The notes under the pieces are model-generated. The model was not told the origin of the DNA and searched no databases. It was given only the letters and a program-made list of their open reading frames with translations. Shown one piece after another: positions 42,245 through 53,347 of a stretch of DNA of 64,000 nucleotides. Position numbers and translations under genes: made by a program. Positions within the stretch are counted from its first letter, which is position 1; every line of letters starts with the position of its first letter. This stretch comes from Flaccisagitta enflata (Eukaryota > Chaetognatha > Sagittoidea > Aphragmophora): NCBI GenBank assembly GCA_965153355.1, contig OZ231126.1:86428001-86492000 (forward strand). The letters are read 5' to 3'.

Positions 42245-42686
42245 TTCAAAAGCACAAGCCTGTTGATAGCGTTGAAGCCTATCGATGGCATCGATGCCAA
42301 CCCGCCCCTAACTTGTGCTTCAAACTCACACAATCATCAACAAGAAAAAAAAAGATGAAAAAGCTGAAATCAAGTCGTCTGACCTCTGAGAAACCATAGG
42401 CACCATCTCGACACCATAAACCTCATAGACACGCCATCCGACCATAAACTTAAGACTAGAAAAGAGTTTTTTTTTCTTGTCGAGGGTGGAATAAAAGGAC
42501 GGTGCAACTTTATTCTTATCTTTTTTTTTTTCTTAAAGGGGGGGGGTGAATCTTGGTTTTTTTTCGACTGATGCTTACCACAGCTCTTTTGATGCATTCC
42601 TCTCCAATTCCTCCCCAATTTTTCATCGTGAATGGCCAAGTAAAAACATACAATAAACAAGTTTATTCACATAATTGCGGTTGACT

Positions 42687-42696
42687 NNNNNNNNNN
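42687..42696. other. Assembly gap (10 N)
   Basis: Separates duplication copy 2 from GC-rich retroelement DNA; sequence character changes completely across it. Confidence 0.99.
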
Positions 42697-43080
42697 ATGG
42701 TGACGCTCTGGTCAGATTCAGAGGCGGTGCTGAAGATGATTTTCGACCATAAATCTAACGTCGCTTCTTCGCAAACCGACCAAAAATCCACAGCTCAGTG
42801 ATTCTCAATAGGTGAGTTGATTGGAGATGCCTGCGGACTATTGTTAGCGGTGTGGCAGCAGCGACAAAGAAAAATGGGACATCTTCATTCGGTCGAGATT
42901 TCTCACCTTCCCCAATCTGAGTGGCCGGTGATGAATACCAACGGCGGCCCGGCGCCAGGGCGTCAATCAACGCCCAGTCGCGGCAAACGGTGGAGAAGAA
43001 GAAGGAGAGAAGGGAGAAGAAATATTGCCTATGCAGTAACACTTCCCACATCGCCAGGAGTGGTGGCGGATTGCGTTTGA
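42697..43080 (+). pseudogene. BEL/Pao pol, RNase H region remnant
   Basis: The first frame after the gap reads VTLWSDSEAVLKMIF, the LW(S/T)DS..VL pattern of the RNase H domain that follows reverse transcriptase in BEL/Pao pol. A stop at 42799 breaks it. The same frame continues to 43080 with HSVEISHLPQSEWPV, as expected near the RNase H end. The frame then shifts before the integrase ORF, so pol is not continuous here. Confidence 0.6.
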
Positions 43081-43084
43081 TGCC

Positions 43085-44569
43085 GTGATTGTGATGTCTG
43101 ACGCCGTGACCAGAACCAGAAGAGTGAAGGCAAAAACTGGAAACAGCGGCGGCGCTGCCGTCCATACTCTGTATCTATGGCTGAATTATGCAGCGCTGCA
43201 TGCCCGTGATCAAAACGCCATCCGGGTTCAACATTTCCATGGAGAAATAACCAAGTTGAAGGCGGTGGGAAAAACGACGCCGCTGATCACCGACGCCGGC
43301 GCCAAAGTGATCTGCAAGACCCTACGCCATCACAATCCGGTTGTCGACGAGAAAGGAACGATGCGTGTCGGGAGCAGACTTGTGAATGCGGATATCGGCC
43401 ATGATGAAAAATACCCGATGATTCTCCCGTCGAAGGATCCAAGCGTCGCTTCTCTGATTCGCCATGTCCATCATCAGGATCTTCACGCAGGCCCAAAACA
43501 CGTCTTGTGCCAACTGCGACGCTTTGTGTGGATTCTTCGAGGTCTCCAGGCGGTGAAGACAGTCATCCACCATTGTGTTACGTGCCAAAGGAACTTCAAA
43601 GATCCTATGAAGCAGCAGATGGCGCCTCTTCCTCAACGTCGGCTCATTCCAACGGCGCCTTTCGAGGAGGTGGGACTCGACTGCATGGGTCACTTCCTGG
43701 TGAAACTGAACGGAAGGGCGGATCATAAAGTCTGGGCAGTGGTGTTTACCTGCATGGTTTCGAGGGCGGTGCATGAGGAGGTGTTGTTTAAAATGGACAC
43801 AGAGGCAATGATCAACGCCATCATTAGATTCGCGGCGAGACGGCAAACGGTGCGTCGATTCATATCAGACTGTGGCACCAACCTGGTTGGGGCAAATCGC
43901 GTCATGAAGGAGGAGATGCAGTCGTGGAACGCGTCGTCGACAGTGGCTCTGCAGCAGCATGGACTCCAATGGGACTTCATTCCTCCGGGGACTCCTCATT
44001 ACGGCGGCGTATGGGAAAGGGTCGTATCCCTTTTCAAAAAACATTTGGCGTCCATTACTTCCGGTCACGTGCTCCATTACGATGTCTTCCAAACGGCGGT
44101 GATTGAGGTGGAAGGAATTCTCAACCGTCGACCTCTCACGCCTTTGAGCGACGATCCTAGCGATACATCAGCGCTGAGGCCGGTCAACATCTTGCATCCG
44201 TCTACGTTCTCACACTCGTCGGCAGCTATTCTTCCTCCAGAGACCGGAAACGACTCCGTGGGAACGAGATGCCAATGGAGAAACGCACAGGCCCGCGTTG
44301 ACGCCTTCTGGAAGGTATGGCGTGCCGAATACCTTCAGTTGCTGCACGCAAGGAGCAAATGGACAAAATCGGAAGTGAACATCAAAGATGATGCATTGGT
44401 CATCATCGTTGACGAGGCGCTTCATCGGCATCAGTGGTCTTTGGGACGCGTCGTCGAAGTGGAAGGATCTGGTGGTCATGTCCGGAAAGCACAGATCCTA
44501 CGCCCTGACGGCAAGATTGTTCTCAAGGATCGGTCGAAGATCGTCCGATTGGAGCTGGATTCAGATTAA
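43085..44569 (+). CDS. BEL/Pao retrotransposon pol: integrase plus DUF5641
   Basis: Encodes 494 residues of the pol C-terminal part; integrase inserts the cDNA into chromosomes. Residues 85-135 are the linker typical of BEL/Pao (VVDEKGTMRVGSRLVNAD). The zinc-binding module has H130/H134 and C164/C167 (HHQDLH and CVTC). The DDE catalytic core shows D199 (GLDC), D262 (ISDCGTN) and E311 (GGVWERVV). DUF5641 spans about 405-490, with FWKVWRAEYLQLL, KWTKSEVNIKDDALVI and SLGRVVEVEGSGG. All catalytic residues are present and the frame is uninterrupted. Reverse transcriptase and protease must lie left of the gap or be lost. GC content is far above the AT-rich flanks, which suits a recent or compositionally distinct element. 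Confidence 0.9.
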   Translation: MIVMSDAVTRTRRVKAKTGNSGGAAVHTLYLWLNYAALHARDQNAIRVQHFHGEITKLKAVGKTTPLITDAGAKVICKTLRHHNPVVDEKGTMRVGSRLVNADIGHDEKYPMILPSKDPSVASLIRHVHHQDLHAGPKHVLCQLRRFVWILRGLQAVKTVIHHCVTCQRNFKDPMKQQMAPLPQRRLIPTAPFEEVGLDCMGHFLVKLNGRADHKVWAVVFTCMVSRAVHEEVLFKMDTEAMINAIIRFAARRQTVRRFISDCGTNLVGANRVMKEEMQSWNASSTVALQQHGLQWDFIPPGTPHYGGVWERVVSLFKKHLASITSGHVLHYDVFQTAVIEVEGILNRRPLTPLSDDPSDTSALRPVNILHPSTFSHSSAAILPPETGNDSVGTRCQWRNAQARVDAFWKVWRAEYLQLLHARSKWTKSEVNIKDDALVIIVDEALHRHQWSLGRVVEVEGSGGHVRKAQILRPDGKIVLKDRSKIVRLELDSD

Positions 44570-45100
44570 AAACGGATAAGTGTGAAGAGAGAGAGAGAAA
44601 GTAGACCAGAGAGAAGCATAAGTGTTTCTATTTGTAAAGACTATACATGGAAATGAGGTTTTTTCTCTCATGAATATTATTCGGTCTTGTTTACTTTTTC
44701 TCAGTCGGTCTGTCTGACATGTCTTTGTGTGTGATTACAGGAGAGAGAAAGGTACATGGTGCCCCAGTCAGTTGAGAATGTCCGCATGATTGACTGACAA
44801 TCTAATTTTGCCATGCCATTTCAATCTTGTATTGACCATATAGAAGCATTCGTTCGTCATTTTCTTCCGTTTTATCCATATCATTGACTGTTGAGTGTGG
44901 AGGTCATTTGAGGCGCTGATCGAAGAGTCTTTATTTCTTTGTCTGCGTATACCATTTAATCTTCCTCAATGTTAATGAATATGTCTTCCTTTTCCGTTTG
45001 ATTACACCTCGAAATCTGAATTTTCTCCAAAAACAGGCGTTTACTCTATCTTACGCTAAAAGCTTCCCCTTGTCGGTATCGTCGCATAACTGTTGCAGAA
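44570..45100. other. Possible LTR or spacer between pol and gag-like region
   Basis: After the pol stop come GGATAAGTGTGAAGAGAGAG and 500 bp of non-coding DNA, then a gag-like frame. That order (pol end, non-coding, gag start) would fit tandem elements sharing one LTR, but I find no second copy of this stretch to prove it. Confidence 0.3.
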
Positions 45101-45118
45101 AGATCCATCATGTCGCAG

Positions 45119-47378
45119 CAGAACAACCATGGCACGCCGGACGAGATCAGCGAGCGGGGAGGCAGCGAATGGCGCAGCCCAGGCCGATTGGTGAGGAAGT
45201 GTGAGGAGGAGGCGAGGAGGATGGAAGAGGAGCGGGGCGAGGGTGGAAAGAGGAGAAGAGGAAAGTGGAGGAAGAAAGACCGGAGAAGAAGAGGAGGGAG
45301 ACAGGAGCAGGAGGCCAGGGCTGCGTCTCAGAGAGCAACGCAGGCTTGCGGGTTGCAACAGTCCGTCGTTGGAGGAGCTGACAGCGTCGCGGGAGTCAAC
45401 ATCTCTTCAGCACTGTCTTCCAGCGTGGACGTTCGGACCTATTCCTGCTGGGCCCTCAACGTTCCAAAGCCTTTGCGACAAGCGCGCGCCCGGTGGCCTT
45501 CGTCAAGCAGCGATGCGCTCGAGGGAAGCTGAAAAGGCGCAGTACCAAGCGCCCGAAAGCCCCGATCACGGCAATCTCGGGAGTGGAGCTCATGGGAAGT
45601 CGGCGTCGGACTACCGCGGGCCCCGCCGCCAGTGGAGCAAGGAAGTGGAGCGACAGGATGTGAATGACCCTGACAACTTAGACTTTGGCGTAGCGGCAAG
45701 CGATGAGTGCGAGACTCAGGATGACAGTAGAGGGTGATGACATAGACACTCACGAGCAGCGGAAGGGAGAGGACTTCCTCCCGGGAGGTTGCTCGACCCG
45801 CCCCTACAGGCCCCCAAGGGGTGCTTACTGCTCCTTCCCTTGCTCCCCCAATTCTGCCGCCGCCGCCGCAGGCGTCGCAGGCGGTCGTGGAGTCGTCGAC
45901 GTCACAAGTGACGCCGGCCGCAGACTCGACCGCTCCGGCGCCGTTTCAAGCATCACCTGACGCGACGCTGGTGATCCCGCCGTATATCCTTGACCTTTCC
46001 TCCATCTCTCAGGAACAAGCAGTCGAATTGGTAAAGATCTACAACGCCCAAGTCGACGCCCTCATCGAGCGGAAGCACACTGCGATGTACCACGACAAGC
46101 AGCGTCGCTTACGTGCGGAGAGAGATGCTCTTCATCCACAAGCCGAGCGAAGAGCATATGTTCCGACGCAAATAATAGAGACAGTAGTCGAAGAGGACGG
46201 AGAGATTGCGACGGTTGAAACACGAGACGCTCCAATTGTGCAAGATCATCAACATCAGATCTGTTGGAGCAACGGCGGACATGGGAAATGGGACTTTGAG
46301 AGATATTTCCCGTGGAAAAGCCTCAAATCAGAGAAAAAGACGACGTGAAGGAGCCGCTCGTCGGATCGCGGAGGCTATTCGTTCGACCGGAAGTGGCAGC
46401 GATCAGCGTCAGACGCCCGCGACGCAGGATCCTCCACAACATCATCCGAGAGACGATCGACGAGCCAATGCTGGCGGCAACAATCTACAAATCGAAGTGA
46501 GCGAGAAGAGACGTCGGGTGAGCAGGGGTGGACCGCCGGATGCATCCGCATCGTTATCGTCGACGGTGATGGATGGTCCCGCGAGATTACCACATGGTCC
46601 TGCTCCCCGGCCTCCTCCTCCTCAACGCCAGCGGTCACGTGACATTTCACCAATCCGTGTCCCAACTCAAACGACGACGACAACGAACAATCAAGGGGGT
46701 GTGCTCGCAGGGGCAGCCGCAAATCTGCCTCCACCTCCTCCTCCTCCCGTCAACGACGACCAACAGCGACGAGAGGAGCAAAACGCCAACAAAAAGAAGA
46801 GGAATCGTCGTCCAAAAAGGAAGTCGGGAGATGCGTCGACGTCCAACAGGTCGTCAACGTCGACTGCATCCGCTTCTTCTCCTTCACATCGCCCTCCCCG
46901 ATCGCCGGAAGACCTTCTGACCGAGACGATGTTGGCCGTCGCCATCAAGTTGCCAAGTCATCCTCGGTCAAAGGATATTCAAAAGGTTGTAGACATTCTT
47001 CCGGCGGCCTTCTATCCCAACTCATCTCCGATGGATCGCGCGATCTACGCTGCCGATCACGCCGTGGATAGAGCCAGATCGGCGAGAAGCTCATCGAACA
47101 ATACAACTTCAGGATGAAGGTTGTCGGTGAGCACGGCGCAAAGGTTGCTCAGATGGCCCAGCTGCTGTCCGGCGAAGAAGGAAGCCGACCGCGTCCGCGC
47201 TGAGTTCTCTCAGCCCGACGGACAGATGCCATCGACTTCCGGCACTCAACGCCACTCCGCGTCGTCGAGCAACCACGCGCCACCTTCCGGCAGAAACCCC
47301 CCTCCACGCCACAGTAGGAAAGACGACGCGCCATCCTATCGTGGAGGAAAGGGCGGCAGGGGTAAAGGCCGGAAGTAG
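45119..47378 (+). pseudogene. Disrupted GC-rich gag-like or unknown ORF region
   Basis: Series of overlapping frames, none complete. It may start MARRTRSASGEAANGAAQAD at 45119, stopping after about 22 codons. 45821-46348 reads proline/alanine-rich sequence, then SISQEQAVELVKIYNAQVDA, a likely helix. 46206-47117 has basic low complexity (KKKRNRRPKRKSG) and KLPSHPRSKDIQKVVDILP. 47121-47378 ends in PSYRGGKGGRGKGRK. A helical part followed by basic, Gly/Arg-rich tails is gag-like, and the adjoining pol suggests it, but no zinc knuckle or capsid motif is visible. An intron-bearing host gene is an alternative (GTGAGG donor at about 45191). Confidence 0.4.
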
Positions 47379-47379
47379 A

Positions 47380-48218
47380 GGGTCTCGTCGCCATGATCCC
47401 GGCCATCGTCTTCCCACTTCAATCGCGCGTATCATACCGACGTTTCACGTCGTCGCGGAAGACTAGCGGTTGATCATCCAATGGCGACTCGAGATGCTTC
47501 CGGTGACGGACAGGCCGGCCGTCCTCGCTTCTCTAGAGGGCGGTCGGGGGAGGGGGTCCCACCGGGGACCCCCCTGCGACTCTCCCGCGTAAGTGTCGAG
47601 GGGTAGGGGGGGTCTTGAATTGCTCATGAACCAATTGTACCAAATTAGAATATTAAGCGTATGATTTGTGGAATGAGAATCAGTTCTAACTCTCCTAATC
47701 CGTTTCTCCATACCCATCCCGGGTGTGGGGGAACCCCCCCTCCCGCTTACATTTCAGAGACGTACGTGCTGGGTGATGGACAATCCTAACCGGGCGTTGG
47801 TACGTAGTATAGTATAGTTTATACACTAGTATAGACCACTTAGAGTATAGTCTAATTATTTATTTCAGTCCATCATTCCCGTGGATCTAGTATAGTTACC
47901 TTTTTCTTATTTAGCATGAAGACTGGATGCAGAATGGAGCAAGAGGAGCAATTCATGACCAGACCGTAGCGATAGCCCGGACGATCGACGGTGGTAGGTG
48001 TTTCTGCTCCTAGAACCCATTTTCTGAATCGTCTTATCCGCGCGAGATCCACGATATTTATAATAGTGTCTTTGTAATATTTAAAAATTTTGTTTTTGAG
48101 ATGAGCCCCGGATGTTGTCATAGCTTGTAAATTTTTAAAATGAACGGTATTCCCTGACAAGAAACTAGTTAGATACGAGATTTGAAATTTTTTTGGCAAA
48201 TATTTCAAATGGGGGGAC
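47380..48218. other. No supported gene
   Basis: GC-rich to 47760 with runs of C and G, then AT-rich with TAGTATAGTATAGTTTATAC. Short frames lack recognisable motifs. Confidence 0.4.
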
Positions 48219-48762
48219 TGTGAGATTCTTCACATTCCCCACCATCTCCAGGTCAAGAAGCGCTCGATCGGACGCATTCGACTCCGCGGATCCCGAAGAA
48301 GAGGAGGGGCTCTCTCGCCATCGAAAATCCAAGATGGCGTCTGCTCGACTGCAGAGTGGAGGAAATCGAGGAAGAAGGAGAGAGATCTTCGATCGACGGA
48401 GGAAGGGGAGGAACGCGCGCGCGCCGGAAGCGCTGACTTCCGGTTGAGGATTGATGAACTATATCTCCTCAACCGCTTAGAGGAGAAAAGACTTCGACCC
48501 CTCTATCGAATTCCCACGACGTGACGAGTCTATTTATCATTGTTTCATTGCTGCCAAATAATTTCAAATCTCGTGATGTTTTGATTCATTTTTGTTATTT
48601 CCAGGTTAAGTAAAAGTAGCTTCCCTGACTTTCTTACTGACATTCGATTTCACGATCTCAGTTAAAGACTCGATTTTTTATGTTTTTTCCCCGACTTCCC
48701 TGCCCTGCGCCTAGATTGGAAACCGTTCGACAACATCCGTGTAAGTCCTTGACCTTTTATCA
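48219..48762 (+). mobile_element. Candidate solo LTR-like segment
   Basis: Preceded by the purine run AAATGGGGGGAC, begins TGTGAGATTCTTCACA, ends TTATCA, and is followed three bases later by TGGCGCC, which resembles a tRNA-Lys primer-binding start. No second copy lies in the window, so this is a weak call. Confidence 0.25.
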
Positions 48763-49089
48763 TTTTGGCGCCATACAAAAGTATCCTTCATTGATGTACA
48801 GAGCTTGTCCTAACCTTTTTCCTTTTCTCTGTCCGTCAGGATTCCACGAATAGACTGATTTCGCGGACAACTTGACCGCTCATCTCAACAATTCGTTTTA
48901 AGCGGGTGTGCGTTCCAAATCTTTAGCGCAGCTACACAGTGGAGTCAGTTCTCGCGATTACGCATCAGGAGCTTGCTAAGAAACTAGACGCTAAACGATC
49001 TCACTTTTTATACATAATAGTGTTACCACGGTCACCTTTAACCTCAGCAAAAAGACTATCATGTTTTCGAATATGACCAAGAATTTCAG

Positions 49090-49338
49090 CTGTCATCCAA
49101 ACATTAATAAAATTCTTTTATTTCCATATAAGAAATTATGTTGGGACATATCAAACTTTTATCAGGATTATGAATCTGCAGGTTTCATTCTATTCGGTGA
49201 AAGTTGAATTTTTGCCAACTTTGTAACTTAACAGCCGGCTGCAATTTTTGTTTACAGCATTCTTTGCATCATCAGTGGGTTGGATCAAAGCAAACAGAGT
49301 GACTTCTTTACCTATCAGTGTGTTTTGTCCACTGACTG
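49090..49338 (+). mobile_element. One-armed copy of the CAGTCAGCGGAC MITE
   Basis: Contains GATTATGAATCTGCAGGT, TTCATTCTATTCGGTGAA, GTAACTTAACAGCCGGCTG and ends TTGTCCACTGACTG, matching arms of 22311-22817. The opposite arm is absent. Confidence 0.8.
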
Positions 49339-49339
49339 T

Positions 49340-50457
49340 CAAGCAAAAATATGAAAAGAAATAGTTCCTAAGTGAAACCCAAAAATTGAAAAAAATTTTT
49401 TCAATTTTTCCCAATGAGCGCTAGTTCACTGTTAATTGACAAAATATTTCACAATTCACTCGTATGCAAGAACCAAGTCATGGACCATTTCGGTGCTTCC
49501 CACTGCAAAAGCTGCAAAACTCGTGGTTCGGCCCTGAACTTCAGGGTAATAAAAAATGTTGGCGCTATATCTGATATCTGCAAAAATGTTGGCGCTATCT
49601 GATGTCCATTTTGCCGAAATATTACAACGATACAAAAAAAAAACAAAAAAAAACAATTCAAAATAACATTAGCAACATTACCTCGGTGCACAGCAACCTC
49701 CTTGATGCCCGTGGTTGACGCTGAGTCAATGTTGATTTGTATTTTTTTGTAAAAAGTACTTTCCGCCACCGCTTGCGGCTGGGGAATCGTAACCAACCAT
49801 CGTCCATTGTTAGCAGTAACTGCAAAAAAATTCCGAGCAAAATATTCTATGTTCTAGTCAACTCAGTTTCTTGACGATTTTAAACAGAACTTTCTGCATG
49901 GTTCAAGAGAGAGACTGGGCCATGAATCCGATAACCATTGAGAAATAAACTCCATAGGGAGTGATAATCTGCATTTTTTTACCCATTTTGGAATTGACTA
50001 TTTTCAATCTTTTGCTTGTCATTTCAAAATGTTTTAAGCTACAGGAACCAGATTGCGCTCATCTTGTAGATTTTTCGATGCAGATTAATTTGATTTAAAG
50101 AAGAAATATTTCTAGATTTTCCAGAAGCAGAGAAGCCAGAGATATCTTCGAAAGAATGTGACCCTAGACATCTGTTTTGGACCTAAACAAATTATTCATC
50201 ATCCATAATATCAGCAAAATCTCAGCGCGAGAAAAAAATTTACCGCCATGTTTTATTAAGTCTCAATACATCATATTGATACCCAACTTTATAGGGTTAT
50301 CGGGGACAGTGTGAGGGCCTTGTCACCCTCGGGGCCCCTATCCCGCACCCCCCAACTATAATCACAAACCATTTAAGCATGGCACGGATACTGCTGCGCT
50401 GAACGTATACTGCCTTTGGGCAGCTTTTCTACATTATTCAGCTAAAGAAAATTCTGT
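49340..50457. other. No supported gene
   Basis: AT-rich. A small direct repeat AATGTTGGCGCTATATCTGA / AATGTTGGCGCTATCTGA at 49555-49602; otherwise nothing. Confidence 0.45.
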
Positions 50458-50748
50458 TCAGTATGTTTTGCAGTTACTGTCAGAGCCGGTCTCTTTTGAT
50501 GTAAAATCGTTTTGACCATTGATGGAAGGCGTTACAGCAATGGTCACTTCTTTTATCGAGCGAGACCATTTAAAATCTACCATAATTTCTGTGATCTTCT
50601 GAGGAATGGTGAACTGATAACTCCACCATGCAGAAGTATACTGAGATGCCCAGTAAGTGTCTTCTTTTCCGTCCACTACCGACAAAGGAACTTGATGTCT
50701 GTACCAACTGCTCGCCGAGACTTTTCCGTCGCATGATTGTAAAGTCAT
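50458..50748 (-). CDS. Exon-like ORF with discoidin (F5/8 type C-like) domain fragment
   Basis: Minus-strand 96-residue frame. Residues 11-35 read SASSWYRHQVPLSVVDGK then TYWAS, and 41-61 read WWSYQFTIPQKITEIMVDF. That is the pattern of galactose-binding-like discoidin domains: a VDG..TYW turn, then an aromatic beta strand and an I..I strand. Such domains bind glycans or lipids outside cells. It covers only the first half of the usual ~150 residues. CTATCCGATAG just upstream could be a splice acceptor. It may be one exon of a secreted or adhesive protein, or a fragment; there is no signal peptide here. Confidence 0.45.
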   Translation of the reverse strand: MTLQSCDGKVSASSWYRHQVPLSVVDGKEDTYWASQYTSAWWSYQFTIPQKITEIMVDFKWSRSIKEVTIAVTPSINGQNDFTSKETGSDSNCKTY

Positions 50749-50872
50749 GCGCTCGGATCCTATCGGATAGATAAGGAATTAAGGATTGATATCCACTGTT
50801 ACGGATTAGGGGTGTGTCTCTACCATTCTGAGATCATGTGACTGCACAAGTAAAAACGCACAATTATAAAAA

Positions 50873-51082
50873 ACAAGGCCGGATACACGGCTACCTTAGT
50901 TGCGTGCTGGTGGGCAGGGGCAGTGATAAAGAAGGCTATCCATGCAGGCAATAACCACCAATAAACACAAAAAATAAAAAATAAAGTTTGACAGACGGAC
51001 CGGACAGGCAGACAGACAGACAGACGGACCGACGGACCGACCAATGGACGGACGGACAAAGCGGGTTGTAGAGTCGCGTGCA
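50873..51082 (-). mobile_element. GHE element truncated in its tip
   Basis: ACAAGGCCGGATACACGGC, GTTGCGTGCTGGTGGGCAGG, AGACAGACAGACGGACC, GCGGGTTGTAGAGTCGCGTG, then the palindrome is cut and replaced by GA-rich repeat. Confidence 0.88.
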
Positions 51083-51097
51083 AAGAAAAGAGAGAGA

Positions 51098-51100
51098 AAC

Positions 51101-51179
<79 letters not shown>

Positions 51180-51271
51180 AGAAAGAAAGAAAGAAGAAAG
51201 AAAAAGAAAGAAGATAAAGAAAAAAGAGAAGAAGAAAAGAAGAGAAAGAAAGAAAGAAAAGAAAGAAAGAA

Positions 51272-51319
<48 letters not shown>

Positions 51320-51330
51320 AAATGAGAGAG
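51098..51330. repeat. (GA)n and (GAAA)n array
   Basis: GA units grade into GAAA units with GAAGAAA variants. Confidence 0.95.
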
Positions 51331-51415
51331 AGAACAAAGAAAGATAACTAGAAAGAATTAGAAAAGGAGATCCTCTTCCTCCTCCTCTGATAAAGTTTAG
51401 CGCGAGAATGAAAAA

Positions 51416-51613
51416 ACAAGTGACGCGAGGTCACAATATCGATGCGGAGGGGTGGGCAGGGGCATCCAACCCTTAACCCAAAACTTCACTCCATAGACAA
51501 ACATACAAAAAAAGTATCCCAAACGCCCATTTTTCCACTTTTCAACTTGATTGCCGTCGACGGACCAATGGATGGACCGATGGACCAACGGACGGCTAAA
51601 GCCTCTTATAGAG
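51416..51613 (-). mobile_element. GHE element with alternative 3' hairpin, truncated tip
   Basis: ACAAGTGACGCGAGGTCAC (stem GTGA/TCAC), GGGTGGGCAGGGGCATCC, GGACCAATGGATGGACCG, CTTATAGAGTTGAGAGAGAG. The tip merges into a short (GA)n, as in the preceding copy. Confidence 0.8.
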
Positions 51614-51689
51614 TTGAGAGAGAGAGAGAGAGGAGCGAGAAAGAGAGAGAGAAAACTTTTTTACTGGCCTGTTAGCTGGATGGGTGGTA

Positions 51690-52045
51690 GGTCGGTTTGA
51701 CCGGTAAGCATGCTCAAATCTGTATAATCATGGAAGAAAGATTGAGTCCTTCCGTTTTGAGACTCTGCACCAAGTTTCATGCAAATTGATTGGAAATTTC
51801 CCAAGTCATGGCTGTTTTTCAAATTTTTATCAGATTGCATTTGTATATGGACATAAAAAAGATTTCAAAAATTCATAACTCGAAAAGTATTGGTCTAACA
51901 GCGCTTTGCCTTGTTCCAGAAAATTTAAAAATTTCCCTCTTTCCCCCTGTATCAATTTCAATCCCATCCTCGGGCGAGCCTAGCCCCAACTTTCTCAAAT
52001 TGGCTCATGCGAAAAAGGGAAAAATCAATTAATTCTTCAGCGAAA
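51690..52045 (+). repeat. Dispersed ~330-bp repeat
   Basis: Shares CACCAAGTTTCATGCAAA, CATAACTCGAAAAGTATTGG and CTCGGGCGAGCCTAGCC-like blocks with the reverse complement of 56745-57065. Related wording (TGAAATTTTGCATG) also occurs twice at 61820-62060. Confidence 0.75.
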
Positions 52046-52076
52046 CAAAAAAATCAATGAGCGTTTTATAATTTTA

Positions 52077-52733
52077 AGTCGCGCTATGTCTGTTGGTTGG
52101 TTGGTTGGTTGGTTTGTTGGTCCACTTATGGGCAGCGGCCCGGAAGTTACTGATGACCTACACTTTCACACCTGGGGAAATTTCTCCTCCTTCTTCTCCG
52201 TCCGCCCCCCCCCCAGCCTTTAGCTTTGAGACTAAAGTTCTGCCAAAATCTGCAAAATTCTCCCAAATTATGCCCAATTTTGACGAATTTGATAAAAACT
52301 CGGTAAGTTTCCGCCAAATTCCGCCAAATTCTGCCAAACTCGGTCAAACTCGGCCAAATTTAGACAAATTCTGCCCAAATTCCAGACCTGACCTGAGGCC
52401 CATATCCCAGCCTCAAGGCCCAAATCCCAGCCTAAAGGCCTAAATCCCAACCACTAGAAGGAGAAGGAGAAGGAGAAAGTTCCTCATCTGTGAAAGAATA
52501 GGTCATCAGCCCCTTCTAGGCCGCTGCCCTGCTCCCCCAATTCCAATCACAACCTACTTAAGCAGTGCACGGTAGAGGTACCGCTGACCATCTAACGCTT
52601 TTGTGACTATTTACTCTTTGGGCGTTTTTGCGCGTTTTGAGCTCACTGCTCCTGCCCAAATGCCCCAGTGACCTTCTCTGTCACTGCCCCTGCCTACCTA
52701 CACGCGACAAGCGCAGTCGTGTATCCGGCCTTG
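52077..52733 (+). mobile_element. GHE element hosting a foldback element
   Basis: 5' part AAGTCGCGCTATGTCTG and GGTTGGTTGG; 3' part CTCACTGCTCCTGCCC, CTACACGCGACAAGCGCAG and GTGTATCCGGCCTTGTT. 52129-52610 is the inserted foldback. Confidence 0.8.
52129..52610 (+). mobile_element. Foldback element with GGCC minisatellite core (copy F3)
   Basis: Outer arms GGGCAGCGGCC and GGCCGCTGCCC, inner arms TGATGACCTACACTTTCACA and TGTGAAAGAATAGGTCATCA. The core has CCAAATTCTGCC-type and AAGGCCCAAATCCCAGCCT-type units; the right end is ACCGCTGACCATCTAACGC. Confidence 0.8.
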
Positions 52734-52849
52734 TTTTCCAAATGTTCCACAGCCATCAGAGTCACCATTAGCGCACAGCGCACAGCGGCCGTCATTGTCC
52801 TCATCATCATCGTAATGATGATGACTATCATCATCATGATAACCATCAT

Positions 52850-52970
52850 CATGAACATCATGATCATCGTGATCATCATCATGATCATCATGATCATCAT
52901 GATCATCATGATCATCATGATCATCATGATCATCATGATCATCATGGTCATCATGATCGTCGTGACCATC
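52850..52970. repeat. 9-bp ATCATCATG array
   Basis: CATGATCAT repeated about a dozen times; each unit is itself palindromic (ATGATCAT). Confidence 0.93.
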
Positions 52971-53310
52971 AAGATCAACATGATCATAATGATCATAATG
53001 ATGATGATGTCCACATTCCGGGTAATTTCAACGACAGCAACCAAATTGAAATACAGTTAAACTTTGCAATAACGGACCCAAGTGTAACGGAAACCCAGCA
53101 GTAGTGGAATGGCTTCATTGGTCCCTACTTATTTCCTTCTTCTTTTTTGTAAAAGAAATTCTGTTGGAACCGGATCTGCCTGTATCGATAAGTTCGCCAA
53201 ATCCGCATGACCTGAGCAGTCCGAAGGTCGGTAATCCCTAGGCCAATAACGGAAAATCAACATTAGGCATCAATAGACTTAGCCGTCGCGAAATAAGAGA
53301 GAGAAAAAGA

Positions 53311-53343
<33 letters not shown>

Positions 53344-53347
<4 letters not shown>

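Noticed and set aside
47873-48208. 111-residue minus-strand frame
   Set aside because: No recognisable domain, no splice signals, and flanked by TAGTATAG repeats.
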